Shown here: piece by piece, positions 56,501-64,000 of the stretch
How positions within the stretch are numbered: the first letter of the stretch is position 1
Layout of the letters: each line of letters opens with the position of its first letter
DNA from: CAWARU01 sp963805795
GTDB taxonomy: Bacteria > Pseudomonadota > Gammaproteobacteria > UBA6186 > Azoamicaceae
Assembly (NCBI GenBank): GCA_963805795.1
Contig: CAWDVG010000004.1
Coordinates: forward strand, 62,001-126,000
Reading direction: 5' to 3'
DNA length: 64,000 nucleotides
Notes under the pieces: model-generated
What the model saw: only the letters and a program-made list of their open reading frames with translations
Databases searched by the model: none
Told to the model about the DNA's origin: nothing
Position numbers and translations under genes: made by a program

Positions 56501-59500
56501 AAATAACCCCGAGCAGTTTAAGGATCTTTTAAAATTATGGGTTTCTAAAAATTATAATATTTGGACGAGTGTAACGCATCCTGAAATGACCGTTGTTTCC
56601 GATGTTGAAACCGGCATTAGTCAATATATCAGTGAAAAGGGTAAATTTTATAAAGTCGGCAAGGATATCGATGATCGTAATCATCAAGTTATTCAATTAA
56701 ACAATAACAAAACCCCGTTCGATTTTTTAAAACTCTTTGAAAATCCAGAGTTTATAGAAGTATTCAGAAAGGAAAAATATCTTAAAGCGGATAAAGATCG
56801 TAAAGACGACAAAGAAAAGATGGAGTCCGATTTAGTTATTCGGATCCCACGCTATAATGTTGAGTTTAATACTGAAAGTGCTGGCGGCCACAATACCTTA
56901 ATTTGGAAAGATGATCCCCGTTATTGTATTGATTTGTCAAAAAAACCGTTGCCCATTAAAAACTTCACTAACCAAATTAGGCTTACAGAAACTGATCCAA
57001 AAAAGGATCCTAAATCAAAGCTTGATGATTTAATTTTAATACCGGTATTGCCTTATGTAACCACTCAAAAATATAGCTTTGACTTAGATAGAAATGGCTT
57101 ATATTTAGCAGATATCGGTAAAGAACCTACCATTTTTTCAGGCAAAAGACCATCTGGCCTATTTGATCCTTCGGCTTTGAACTTACATGGATGTGCTAGA
57201 TATGTAAAGTGTACAGTTACCAAAGACAATGACATTCAGTGTGCAAGTGCCGAAGACTATTTATATCTAGCCTATCTTAGTATTGCTCGCCATGATAATG
57301 AGATGGCTTTTAAAATGTTGGACAAATTTAATAAAAAAGGAGGCTTCACGGGTTCAAAGCTCGAGGCCCAAGTGGTTACTTGGCTTTTGCAAGATATTCC
57401 CTATCAGCTAAAAAACAAGAACCTTTTAAAGCAAGAACCTGAAATTGCCAATGCGCAATCAGACTCTATTATTGCTACACCGGAGCTTGTCGCATTTCGG
57501 GCACAGGTTTTGAGCAAGCTGATTCAGTATAAAGACTTTCAACATGAGTTTAAACTAAAAGTAAAAAATGATTTAAAAGAAAATGAAGAACAATTGACAA
57601 TCAATGAAAACCAAAATATAACCAACTTTTTATCAAATAAAAATTTGCCGGAAATTGCATTAAAAGTGTTAAATGCCTATCAAGAAACTCAAAACAATAT
57701 TCCGAGAGCGATGCGTTTAAATTTAATAGATCATCATTTGTTATATTCAAAGATATCGATTGATTTTATTCCAGAACAATTAAAAGATTCTCAAAAGCAG
57801 ATTGAACAGGCCTATAGGAAAATTGAAAGACAGTCGAAAAATCAGGCAGCAGACGTGATACCGATAGCACGAGCACAACGTTTCAAAGACAGAATGGAAT
57901 TTAAAGAGGTTTCAGTAAGATTGTTTGGAGGTTCCACCGGTTCTGGTGGTTCCGCGGGTGGTGCAGTTGACATGTCCAAAAAAATTGAAATTAATCTTGT
58001 TCATGAGATCTGTACTTCTAAAAAAATCTTTGATGTTCGAAAACAATTAAAAGACAGGTTCAGTCAAAAAGATTTCTTTGATCGCTATCGGAGTATTGCA
58101 AAAGCTGCATTGTCGCCGCAAGATTCTCCTTTGATAGCTGAAATTGCGATGTATAAAATAAGAGATTTTCTAAACACGAAAGCACTATTGAAGCGAGAAG
58201 ATCCTGAAAAATTTCTGGAAAATCCACCAGAGAATTTGGATGCAAATGAGACTGAATTTTTTCTTGCTTTAGCACTATACATTATGGCAAAGGCTAGCGT
58301 CGAAGAACAAGCAACATTTAAAGAAATGCTTAATGAAGAATATTTTGTTACCAAGCTTATTCGAGCTGTCTCAATAACATCAAATACAGCGCCGTTTAAA
58401 CTTAAGCTGCCCATACCTGTTCGAACAGCTATTGTGCCAAAAAAACCTGGGATAATCGTTCCTTTACAGTTTGCGCAAATTGAACCTGCAAAACCCTTGG
58501 TGGTTAGAGAACCTTTCAAAATGGATGTGCCCACTGTCGCTTCGTTGCTCGAAAAGCAGGGCCTTGCGCTTGATATAAAGTTAAGTCCACGATCTAAGGA
58601 AGAGGATGATAAACTAAACATAGAAAGTCTCGACATAAAGGATTATGAAGAAGGTAGACGTCAAAATAGAGAAATCCGAAAATTAGATGATGTGTTTTTG
58701 GAAAAAATATCGAAGGATAATAATATAGCCCCTTTATTGGGTGAGGTAGTTAATCTAAAAACGCTATCGGAAAAGAATAAGAGTGAACTAGAAACGCAAT
58801 TACTTACAATTGCTAAAACCCTTCCTCCGGAGGCGACACGCGCTTTATTTGTCAAAATGGGGATCATGGGGGAAAGAGCGCCAGAGCTTACTGCTCAGAA
58901 CATTTTATCCATTTTCTTGCCGCTCTTTTTGAAAGGCAATATGAATTATTATAAAGAACAAACGCATTTAAAGGAAAAGGATGCGAATGAAACAATAGAA
59001 GCCATTTATGCATTAACCATGCAATATTTATTAATGGCAACTCAATGGCAGCATTATAAGCGGATTGAGGATGCGATTTGCGATATGCAGGTTGCGGATA
59101 AAGGTTCTGATGATTACAAGAAAAATGCTGCCAAATTGCGAGAAACGCTCTATGCTACTCGAAGATATTCCTATTTAAAACATCCCAATTTATTAGTATT
59201 TGAGTATCTTGAAAATATTTTGATTCGCCCTGAACAAGAAAAAATGTTAAGTACATTATTAGAGGATCAGCAGGAGAATTTCCCCAATAAAATTATACAA
59301 TTAATTATGGGTGGTGGAAAATCAAAAGTGCTATTGCCAATTGCCGCGTTTAAAAAGGCTAAGGGCAATAATCTGGCGATAGTGGTGGTGCCCCCTGCGC
59401 TGGTAGAGACTAATTTCCGGGATTTGGCGGAAACATCAAGTACAAAATTTGGTCAACACCCCTATAGATTTACCTTTACTCGAACGACAGACTGTAACGT

Positions 59501-62500
59501 AGAAAATTTAGACAAGCTTAAAACAGCTTTAGAAAGAGTTAAATATAATAAAGATTATGTGATTACCACCTCTGTGGATGTCCAATCAGTAGAGTTGAAA
59601 TGGTTGGAGTTATTAGGTAAGGGTGGTAGCAAAGAACAAATTGAGAAACTGGAAGAAATACTTGATCTTTTCAAAAAAGACGGTGATGTACTAATTGATG
59701 AAGTAGATTCTGAATTGGATGCTAAAAAGGAATTAAATTTTCCCGTTGGTGCTGAAGAACGCTTAGATGAAGCAGCCATTAACCCCATTATCGATTTTTA
59801 CTATGGTATTCAACCTATCACATTTAATTTGCAAGGTGAAAGATATACCATAAAAGATGTTCTAGAGCGAAGAATCCCAACCTTATCGGAACCAGAATGG
59901 AAGAAATTATTTCAGGATGAGATAGCAGTAGCGATACTCAAATATTTTACGGATAAAAATGGGTCTTTGTTAAATCGAGTTTTTACAAGATATCCCAACA
60001 AAAAACAACAAGCATACAATTATATCCAAAATAAAGAAGGATCTTCTGCAGATTGGATGAATGGTCTAAATCTTACTGATGCTGAAATAGAAGAGATCCA
60101 TTTATATAAGGGCCAGCTTAGTCAACTTTTAGTCTTAAGCTTAAATCAAGTTCCAAATGTAAACTATGGATATTCTAAACGCTTAGAGGGTTTAGATATT
60201 AAGCAACGCCTGGAAAAAGAAGTGGCGATCCCTTACGAGGGGAATAATGCACCAGCTGAAAAATCACAGTTTGCAAGTCCGTTCGAAACGGCAAATTATA
60301 CCATACAATTGAATTTAATCAATGGCATTTCTTTGACTGTGTTAAGCCACTATATAAACCATTTTAAAAATGAGGCGATGCGGGAAAAACTGAATAATCC
60401 TCGGCTTTACCAGACGGTATCCGATACCCCTAGTGGTAAAAAGTTTGCATCTATGACTGGGTTATCCGCTAATGACTATAATTTATATACACTTGATCCA
60501 AGTAATCCTAAGACGCTACAAGATATTCATAGTAAGATAGCTAAAAATCCCGAAGTGGTTCGCTATTGCTTGTCACATTTTATTCTTACCCAAATTAAAA
60601 CGAATGATGTGCTATTACGTCATAACGCGCAAAATCATACCAGCTTGTATCGAAGTGTTCAAGGTTGTTCAGGGACTATCTTATCACCATTTGCCTTCGA
60701 TCGACGAATGACCTTTGACAAAGAACCGGCATTAGGCACTGATGGTAAAACAATTGATTATTTGCTCTCTAAAAAAACGGCTGTACATGACGATGTTAAA
60801 GGAAAGACCGCTTTTGAAAGACTGAGTAGTTTGTTAGTAAAAGATGATAAATTTAGAGCTATTATTGATGTTGGTTCGGAATTTAGAGGCATTGAAAATC
60901 TTGATGTTGCCAAAAAAATTGCAAACACTTTCAAGGCAAAACAAGCTCAGGAAGCACACGTTAAAGGCAAGCAAGAAATAAAATATGTTCTATTTTTTAA
61001 CAAGAGAAATAAACTATGTGCGTTAGATGTTAGTAAACCTGAAGATCCACCCATTTTGATCGGTGCTAGTGATCAGGATTCTATCAGGGCTCGTTTAAAA
61101 CAATGCGAGCCTGAAAATTATTTTACCTACTATGATGAACGTCGAATAACGGGGACGGATATTAAACAAATGCCGAATGCCAAAGCGTTGGTGACGGTGT
61201 CTTCGCGAACTATGCGCAAAGAATTATTGCAAGGTGTGATGCGAATGCGAGATTTAGCGCAAACACATTCGGTGGAAATTGTTATTCCTCCAGAACTCAA
61301 AAAAGCAGAACCTGCAATCAAAAAATGGGATATTCAGACAGTTTTAGAATTGACTGGGCGGAATCAGGTGGCTCGAGTAACGCAAAATAATTTTAAGGTG
61401 GCGCTACAAAAGATTCGTAATGTTATCCGAGAGGACTTATTAGAAAGGTTAAAGCGAGAAAAAGATCCGGCCATCAAAAAAGCGATGTTTACAGCCTTTG
61501 ACCCTGTTATTCACCATTTGGAGGTAAACACCTTTCATGAGTCTTTTAAGGGTATAGAAATAGAAGATGATACAAATAAAATATTACAAAAAGAATTGCA
61601 GGATAATCTGAAATTATGGGGGCAATGCTTAACGAATCAGGTAGTAACGAGATCCCTGCTTAAGGCAAAGAAGACTGCAAAGGATCTCAAACAGGAAAAA
61701 GAACCAGAAGGAGTCAAAGGCAAACCATTTGTGAGTCTGGAGACTATTCAAACAAAAGGGAAAGAACTTGCAGCGGTATTAGAAAAAATTGTGGTAGAGG
61801 CAACGCAGGAAGGTATTTGTAATAAGCGCGAGAAAAAACAAAAGGACAATCAGAACACACAAGTAGAAGTCTTAACAGAGGCTCGTTCAGAAGTACAAAT
61901 GGATGTTAAAAAGACGGCTCAAAAAGAATCCCAGCAGGAAAACCAACTTCAAAAAATTGTTTTTAATCTTCCTATCGGAGTTTCCCCGAGTCAATCAAAA
62001 ATTCCCCCTTTGTTTTATACGTTTAATCATGTAGCAGAACAACAGGCTAAATCGGATGGTAGATTGAAGCTCCCCTGCCCATTTAGCGAAGATCTATATG
62101 TCAGCACCAATTTTTATGAAACGATTGAAACGCCAAATAAAGAGCCTTCATTATTAAATGGCTATAAAAAACCCATTACCCATATTATGTTCCTTCAAAA
62201 CCCCAAAACGGGTGAATTAAAGTCCATGCTTTTGTCGCCTTTAGATGCGGCTTTCTATAGAGGGAAAACCTCACTTAAACCGCATATAGAAGGAAAAGGC
62301 GTCGGTGCTCCTTTAAATCTTACAGAAACTAATGAGGGCGCTTGGCAGGCTTGGATCGTTACCCCCAAGGGTATACCCTATTCAGGTAGACCCCCGGCGG
62401 CAATCAATAAGCTATATCCCTCGATGCTAGAACAAATTCGATACTACAATGGAGATACAGATACTTTAGTTAGTCATTTCCATGAAACTGTTTGGTTAAC

Positions 62501-63158
62501 GGAACAACAAACTGAAAAACTATCATTTTACGAACGTGTGATTCAAAATTATCACCCCGATAAAAGCGAAGCATATCCCTTTTTAAAACAGAAGTTGCAA
62601 GAACATATATTTGTTTCAAAATTTAAGGACCATCTGGTTGCTAGAAGTAATTCCGAGCTGAAGATATCGGATGAATATTTACGATCTATTGTAAATGCAA
62701 AGGAGAATCTAAATCAACAAGACAAAACTGGGCGCACACTTTTATTATGGGCTATTGATTTAAAGGCAGTGGACGTTGCAGAACTGTTACTTGACCAATT
62801 GACTGTAGAAGTAAATAAACCTGATATGAATGGCGTTACCGCATTACATCTTGCTGTAAAAATGCAAGATCTAAAACTTGTAGAATCACTATTGAAGCGC
62901 GGTGCAAATGCTTTGGCGCAGGATAGCTCTGGTTGTCGACCCTTGGATTTGATTGATACGCAACATTTTGCTGATCCTAAACGCGAGGGGATTCGAAAAA
63001 TGTTGTTAGAAGAAATGAATCCGGAACTTACTGTTAAGATGAGTGATGGTGGGAAGGGCTTTATGCCGGGGTTTGGTGGGTTAAAAACCAGTCCAGATAA
63101 GAAAACTGCTGATCAGCATAGGCCGCCAGCTACCACCCCAACATCAGGAAAATTTTGA
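50598..63158 (+). CDS. Giant ankyrin protein with DUF3638/DUF3645-like helicase-type ATPase core
   Basis: 4186 residues in one uninterrupted frame; GGGAG precedes the ATG. Regions: (1) about 1-800, two related ankyrin-bearing blocks (PPLHEAARGGWKLKYIIESN and ETALHENAREAAGYSIGYIY from residue 402; each followed by GYTA[FY]E[VL]AMM). (2) About 930-1240, a module with GGWTKHAIVYGLE (H951), LYNSGAGISYH and QRSRTCTWKSL (C1065). (3) Long helical middle with a Gly/Ser linker near 2445. (4) About 2880-3600, ATPase core: Walker A-like MGGGKSK (GGGKS 2905-2909), VVVPPALVETNF, Walker B-like DEVD (3034-3037), then LYRSVQGCSGTILSPFAFDR, RITGTDIKQMP and QGVMRMR (3545-3551). This motif order matches eukaryotic DUF3638/DUF3645 proteins. 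(5) Ankyrins at about 4035-4115. There is no signal peptide. Function unknown; probably host-directed. Confidence 0.85.
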   Translation: MSSMMESPPLHEAARGGWKLKYIIESNKITDLNIINAQGYTAFEVAMMYRNFDGAYELLKMGAMPLDYRNKLILRPIYAAMESGDGATIQQLIRDKKVEIAELNLLTRTGKSLKTVKEAAEILKTKISDFNDMSIKDILEFCITKKEIELQKSGTETILKYICAKKDGDLLKQMLQNKETTESINKEELIQSAIKQNFREGLEILLDFGIKKLNNLSPVLEYIFSNKDEGLLLKILQDKGFELDIQKDELIFLAIKHDFNKGLDILLQLPNVSLSQRNSEKLTPLTYALSLEKPEMVKQILNDKRIDEPLITDAIDWFKNQVYFINIKRKSACLLLLILPAIKYGKQEAIKQILEGEHTEIEIFSNTLEELEKIKLDDIKVKEEIVNILKSSKEARNKNKHETALHENAREAAGYSIGYIYENNPGIDLNAVNKYGYTAYELAMMRKSYYKAYGLLALGAVPSDYTKKWSTRPFYKALENEDSDAIQRLLETKTVDKAELGLKTASGKTLLGIKKDISKILDIKLTQEIGDWSNVERIGAIAEAQKNREEGLVKSNESTIWEYIFNEKMKDKNAGEVFKKLIQVNEVDVNTAGPNNEGLIYPVIMHNFEDGLDALLNLPKGRIDFSKKHKNLGMTPLMYAIHAEKTGMVEKILNSRVMDKQSIDSTIIWLKDYAIKEPLKQTYTQLLNDYLKQITEVKAKVEVRQLTPLMQAIESGQPEAVKRLLSDARIESKTISETFDWIETGDFRGDVKLKNEFLKILREAEKKRIQAKIPPQVTELIKTFHGELATDLNIPMDPRLFAHIHNDYKILGSTLQGQVFSRTIRYAAECLALHKPTQLGGKQAKDQKERSEPKAREESNKTAIEGVIKQFQIFHELDQTIQDLLITGIPAEILKKGIKEASENKVINVQEEPENQEKKQRQALTQAVVRTITGKLVENKKVLIPGGWTKHAIVYGLELDPSGTIEFTLYNSGAGISYHDRKTAKGKIKYSPLLKFKIKNLQVLELFLDHIIPAKYPKLQPWDQKPFDQESFYKKLMEVSAFPGVEAIPIPDKTPYVGGQRSRTCTWKSLMVVLKTLLPKDAYLETKLKLKLQSLIDFYLSELAKGNLGDTTTQDELRDALSNFGRFLEKVIEQDQEKLKTFAPIFAFCEHVKLELNKAKSQTFNEHLPASVPEMIHFEGASIESAPRENVVEDWGGKAGDLKVGYYGYDPNKPLVTLVDPLTDIRNFKTLLVKLEKNENLPRYSQQLIEQFLFQIPLSNEYAAAIKNQADAYEYQKELFELQNLYASSIQRDTSQLPFASRTIASAHFLVLQAMVGKRYFANEKYGDFTANVEKNKNALIEMVKSPEFYIGDPKSEKRLAEILSYIEKIYKSSADEKAASESRREVNLEKIAIVNNMDELKGKNKRLKAHLDNEFYSNKTFHYKDRMTDITDRAAFDLYTAASNNDLFKDTLTPEIQRDCRCYESFRVFLSNNINLMGGNYSNMIEPSPSHQPFVRLENKLVETNPGYFHTHIAVKKGDVAPGYQRLAQLHITSEKLSQKARIESAHKQLQVSDCYSGVMNKTQNDVQVKPQIFLGEQSLNSHLDHFRHLMNTRTETDKTRVSYTLEALLSHMDKLRDPNYQTLFTINLFNLGTQGSPGKTILAQEITQNPDITYNILEFIQRGMAIYREGQHITGTLAFFLKINHYLINQISALPMDNNIKMDLLTKAKKVDDQIDELLKINDPESRKFTNEQHELEAIATQRKLYIALLQRIERSLEGNVKEVTEKNLREYVKAKLYLSANDFTPAGLEDRLDPVSEETEKNVSVRIAPLLKSHLDTMDDTKRLDFIKSTLPKSILSEFQKLKAISTKRKMLYEFPIVRLTTDSGEIVDLNILDGKLSQGTWVAKKLPAWVHGGLKYEGIFKGEMPTSGFVSYNEKFAEFTKNGQDYRFGYPQGFGGPAGSRLYKKIIINGKEEWFMHRKRQEILNNPEQFKDLLKLWVSKNYNIWTSVTHPEMTVVSDVETGISQYISEKGKFYKVGKDIDDRNHQVIQLNNNKTPFDFLKLFENPEFIEVFRKEKYLKADKDRKDDKEKMESDLVIRIPRYNVEFNTESAGGHNTLIWKDDPRYCIDLSKKPLPIKNFTNQIRLTETDPKKDPKSKLDDLILIPVLPYVTTQKYSFDLDRNGLYLADIGKEPTIFSGKRPSGLFDPSALNLHGCARYVKCTVTKDNDIQCASAEDYLYLAYLSIARHDNEMAFKMLDKFNKKGGFTGSKLEAQVVTWLLQDIPYQLKNKNLLKQEPEIANAQSDSIIATPELVAFRAQVLSKLIQYKDFQHEFKLKVKNDLKENEEQLTINENQNITNFLSNKNLPEIALKVLNAYQETQNNIPRAMRLNLIDHHLLYSKISIDFIPEQLKDSQKQIEQAYRKIERQSKNQAADVIPIARAQRFKDRMEFKEVSVRLFGGSTGSGGSAGGAVDMSKKIEINLVHEICTSKKIFDVRKQLKDRFSQKDFFDRYRSIAKAALSPQDSPLIAEIAMYKIRDFLNTKALLKREDPEKFLENPPENLDANETEFFLALALYIMAKASVEEQATFKEMLNEEYFVTKLIRAVSITSNTAPFKLKLPIPVRTAIVPKKPGIIVPLQFAQIEPAKPLVVREPFKMDVPTVASLLEKQGLALDIKLSPRSKEEDDKLNIESLDIKDYEEGRRQNREIRKLDDVFLEKISKDNNIAPLLGEVVNLKTLSEKNKSELETQLLTIAKTLPPEATRALFVKMGIMGERAPELTAQNILSIFLPLFLKGNMNYYKEQTHLKEKDANETIEAIYALTMQYLLMATQWQHYKRIEDAICDMQVADKGSDDYKKNAAKLRETLYATRRYSYLKHPNLLVFEYLENILIRPEQEKMLSTLLEDQQENFPNKIIQLIMGGGKSKVLLPIAAFKKAKGNNLAIVVVPPALVETNFRDLAETSSTKFGQHPYRFTFTRTTDCNVENLDKLKTALERVKYNKDYVITTSVDVQSVELKWLELLGKGGSKEQIEKLEEILDLFKKDGDVLIDEVDSELDAKKELNFPVGAEERLDEAAINPIIDFYYGIQPITFNLQGERYTIKDVLERRIPTLSEPEWKKLFQDEIAVAILKYFTDKNGSLLNRVFTRYPNKKQQAYNYIQNKEGSSADWMNGLNLTDAEIEEIHLYKGQLSQLLVLSLNQVPNVNYGYSKRLEGLDIKQRLEKEVAIPYEGNNAPAEKSQFASPFETANYTIQLNLINGISLTVLSHYINHFKNEAMREKLNNPRLYQTVSDTPSGKKFASMTGLSANDYNLYTLDPSNPKTLQDIHSKIAKNPEVVRYCLSHFILTQIKTNDVLLRHNAQNHTSLYRSVQGCSGTILSPFAFDRRMTFDKEPALGTDGKTIDYLLSKKTAVHDDVKGKTAFERLSSLLVKDDKFRAIIDVGSEFRGIENLDVAKKIANTFKAKQAQEAHVKGKQEIKYVLFFNKRNKLCALDVSKPEDPPILIGASDQDSIRARLKQCEPENYFTYYDERRITGTDIKQMPNAKALVTVSSRTMRKELLQGVMRMRDLAQTHSVEIVIPPELKKAEPAIKKWDIQTVLELTGRNQVARVTQNNFKVALQKIRNVIREDLLERLKREKDPAIKKAMFTAFDPVIHHLEVNTFHESFKGIEIEDDTNKILQKELQDNLKLWGQCLTNQVVTRSLLKAKKTAKDLKQEKEPEGVKGKPFVSLETIQTKGKELAAVLEKIVVEATQEGICNKREKKQKDNQNTQVEVLTEARSEVQMDVKKTAQKESQQENQLQKIVFNLPIGVSPSQSKIPPLFYTFNHVAEQQAKSDGRLKLPCPFSEDLYVSTNFYETIETPNKEPSLLNGYKKPITHIMFLQNPKTGELKSMLLSPLDAAFYRGKTSLKPHIEGKGVGAPLNLTETNEGAWQAWIVTPKGIPYSGRPPAAINKLYPSMLEQIRYYNGDTDTLVSHFHETVWLTEQQTEKLSFYERVIQNYHPDKSEAYPFLKQKLQEHIFVSKFKDHLVARSNSELKISDEYLRSIVNAKENLNQQDKTGRTLLLWAIDLKAVDVAELLLDQLTVEVNKPDMNGVTALHLAVKMQDLKLVESLLKRGANALAQDSSGCRPLDLIDTQHFADPKREGIRKMLLEEMNPELTVKMSDGGKGFMPGFGGLKTSPDKKTADQHRPPATTPTSGKF

Positions 63159-63333
63159 TCTTTGAATTAAGTTGAGAAAAGAGACTTCTGAATTTATGAC
63201 AATTGCTTTATGAAAACCGGCGCGTAAAACAAGGTTGACAATTTATCTTAACGGGTTCAAGTGCCCGAAAGCTAAAAAGAACAGGCGTCGATTTGTTGGG
63301 GAAATGGAACAAGGACAAAGAGGAATTAATAAA

Positions 63334-64000
63334 ATGAAAGCATTAAAGTTTAATAGCACAGGATCTTTAAGCGAACTAAGAGTAGTAGAGGCAGAAAGAC
63401 CTGTCCCAGATATAGGTGAGGTATTAGTCCAAATTAAGGCTGCGGCCATTAATCCTAGTGACGTTAAAAATGTACTTGGAAAAATGGAACCTACCAAAAC
63501 ACCCAGGATTCCTGGCCGAGATTATGCTGGTATTGTTGTTTCAGATTCTGTTTGGAAGGGTAAATCTGTTTTTGGCACGGGTGGTTTACTTGGATTTACA
63601 AAAGATGGATCTCATGCAGAATATATTACCATTCCCGAAACTGCTCTAGTTGAATTGCCTTCTAACATTTCCTTTAGTACCGCAACCGCAATGAGTCTAG
63701 GCTATCTTACTGCTTGGCAATCATTGGTTGTCGTTGGAAAACTTAAAGCAAATGAGAAAGTACTGATAACCGGTGCTGCAGGGGCTGTAGGCAATGCGGC
63801 GATTAGAATTGCTCATTCTTTGTCTGCAGAAGTCATAGGAACCTATCTTCCTTCCAATCAAATACCAGAAGATTTAAAGAACGTTGTGCAATGGGTGAAT
63901 CTTGAAACTGAAAAGTTGCCAGATAAAATCTATGAATTAACGAATAACAAAGGTGTCAATTTAGTCATGGATGTCATTGGTGGCAAATTATTTGAATCTT
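63334..64000 (+). CDS. Zinc-type alcohol dehydrogenase/quinone oxidoreductase (5' part, runs off the window)
   Basis: 222 residues visible, open to the window end. The ATG at 63334 has AGAGGA about 8 bases ahead. Medium-chain dehydrogenase/reductase fold: N-terminal GroES-like domain (AAAINPSDVKNVLG, PGRDYAGIVV) and Rossmann domain with the nucleotide-binding loop VLITGAAGAVGNAAIRIAH. The zinc-ligand cysteines of true alcohol dehydrogenases are absent, so it is a quinone oxidoreductase/enoyl-reductase type that uses NADPH. Substrate unknown. Confidence 0.88.
   Translation, partial: MKALKFNSTGSLSELRVVEAERPVPDIGEVLVQIKAAAINPSDVKNVLGKMEPTKTPRIPGRDYAGIVVSDSVWKGKSVFGTGGLLGFTKDGSHAEYITIPETALVELPSNISFSTATAMSLGYLTAWQSLVVVGKLKANEKVLITGAAGAVGNAAIRIAHSLSAEVIGTYLPSNQIPEDLKNVVQWVNLETEKLPDKIYELTNNKGVNLVMDVIGGKLFES

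Noticed and set aside
63231..63260. TTGACA at 63235 as a promoter for the oxidoreductase gene
   Set aside because: No acceptable -10 element lies 15-19 bases downstream.
1..64000. tRNA or rRNA genes
   Set aside because: No cloverleaf or rRNA-like sequence was recognised in any intergenic gap by eye; a tRNAscan run would settle it.

Overview
The window looks like the chromosome of an AT-rich, host-associated gammaproteobacterium, most likely of the order Legionellales (Coxiella/Legionella/Berkiella-like). Two things point there. Gammaproteobacterial housekeeping clusters are preserved in order (ybeZ-ybeY-corC, leuS-lptE, holA-nadD-rsfS-rlmH, mrdA-rodA-mltB-rlpA-dacA-dat-ybeD-lipB-lipA, mlaFEDCB-murA). 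They are broken up by large eukaryote-like genes (ankyrin, leucine-rich-repeat, Fic, polyproline/coiled-coil, and a 4186-residue giant) of the kind these intracellular bacteria carry as candidate effectors. Genus-level placement is inference.

Layout. 0-2.5 kb: an internally duplicated protein of unknown function. 2.6-5.0 kb: corC/ybeY/ybeZ. 5.2-8.0 kb: pssA-holD-rimI-rimK, tightly overlapped. 8.1-12.5 kb: a membrane EAL phosphodiesterase and a coiled-coil/polyproline protein. 12.6-15.6 kb: leuS-lptE. 15.8-18.5 kb: a DMT transporter and lnt. 18.5-22.3 kb: an accessory patch with a Fic protein behind three 42-bp repeats, a 40-bp perfect palindrome, a remnant of a second lnt 3' end, and a leucine-rich-repeat gene whose C-terminus is read antisense through that remnant. 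22.6-32.3 kb: lipoate synthesis plus peptidoglycan elongation and remodelling. 32.6-36.4 kb: an ankyrin protein inserted into that cluster. 36.4-39.1 kb: rlmH-rsfS-nadD-holA. 39.3-44.0 kb: the Mla phospholipid-transport operon followed by a murA with three frameshifts; mlaE has one frameshift. 44.2-48.6 kb: a TolC-like protein, EmrA and a decayed emrB. 48.5-50.2 kb: gamma-glutamyltransferase. 50.6-63.2 kb: the giant ankyrin/ATPase protein. 63.3 kb to the end: the start of a quinone-oxidoreductase-type gene.

How it fits together. Minus-strand genes are nearly all conserved envelope, translation and cofactor functions in coupled operons. Plus-strand genes are mostly accessory. The most unusual item is the giant protein: residues about 2880-3600 carry a helicase-like ATPase core with motifs I recognise from the eukaryotic DUF3638/DUF3645 proteins, with ankyrin-like repeats at both ends and a possible Cys/His module. 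The patch around fic has the look of an insertion at the 3' end of lnt. Several genes between 39 and 49 kb are broken while the adjacent 12.6-kb frame is intact, which argues for real decay in at least emrB. Two long palindromic intergenic elements and a partial arm suggest a dispersed palindromic repeat family.
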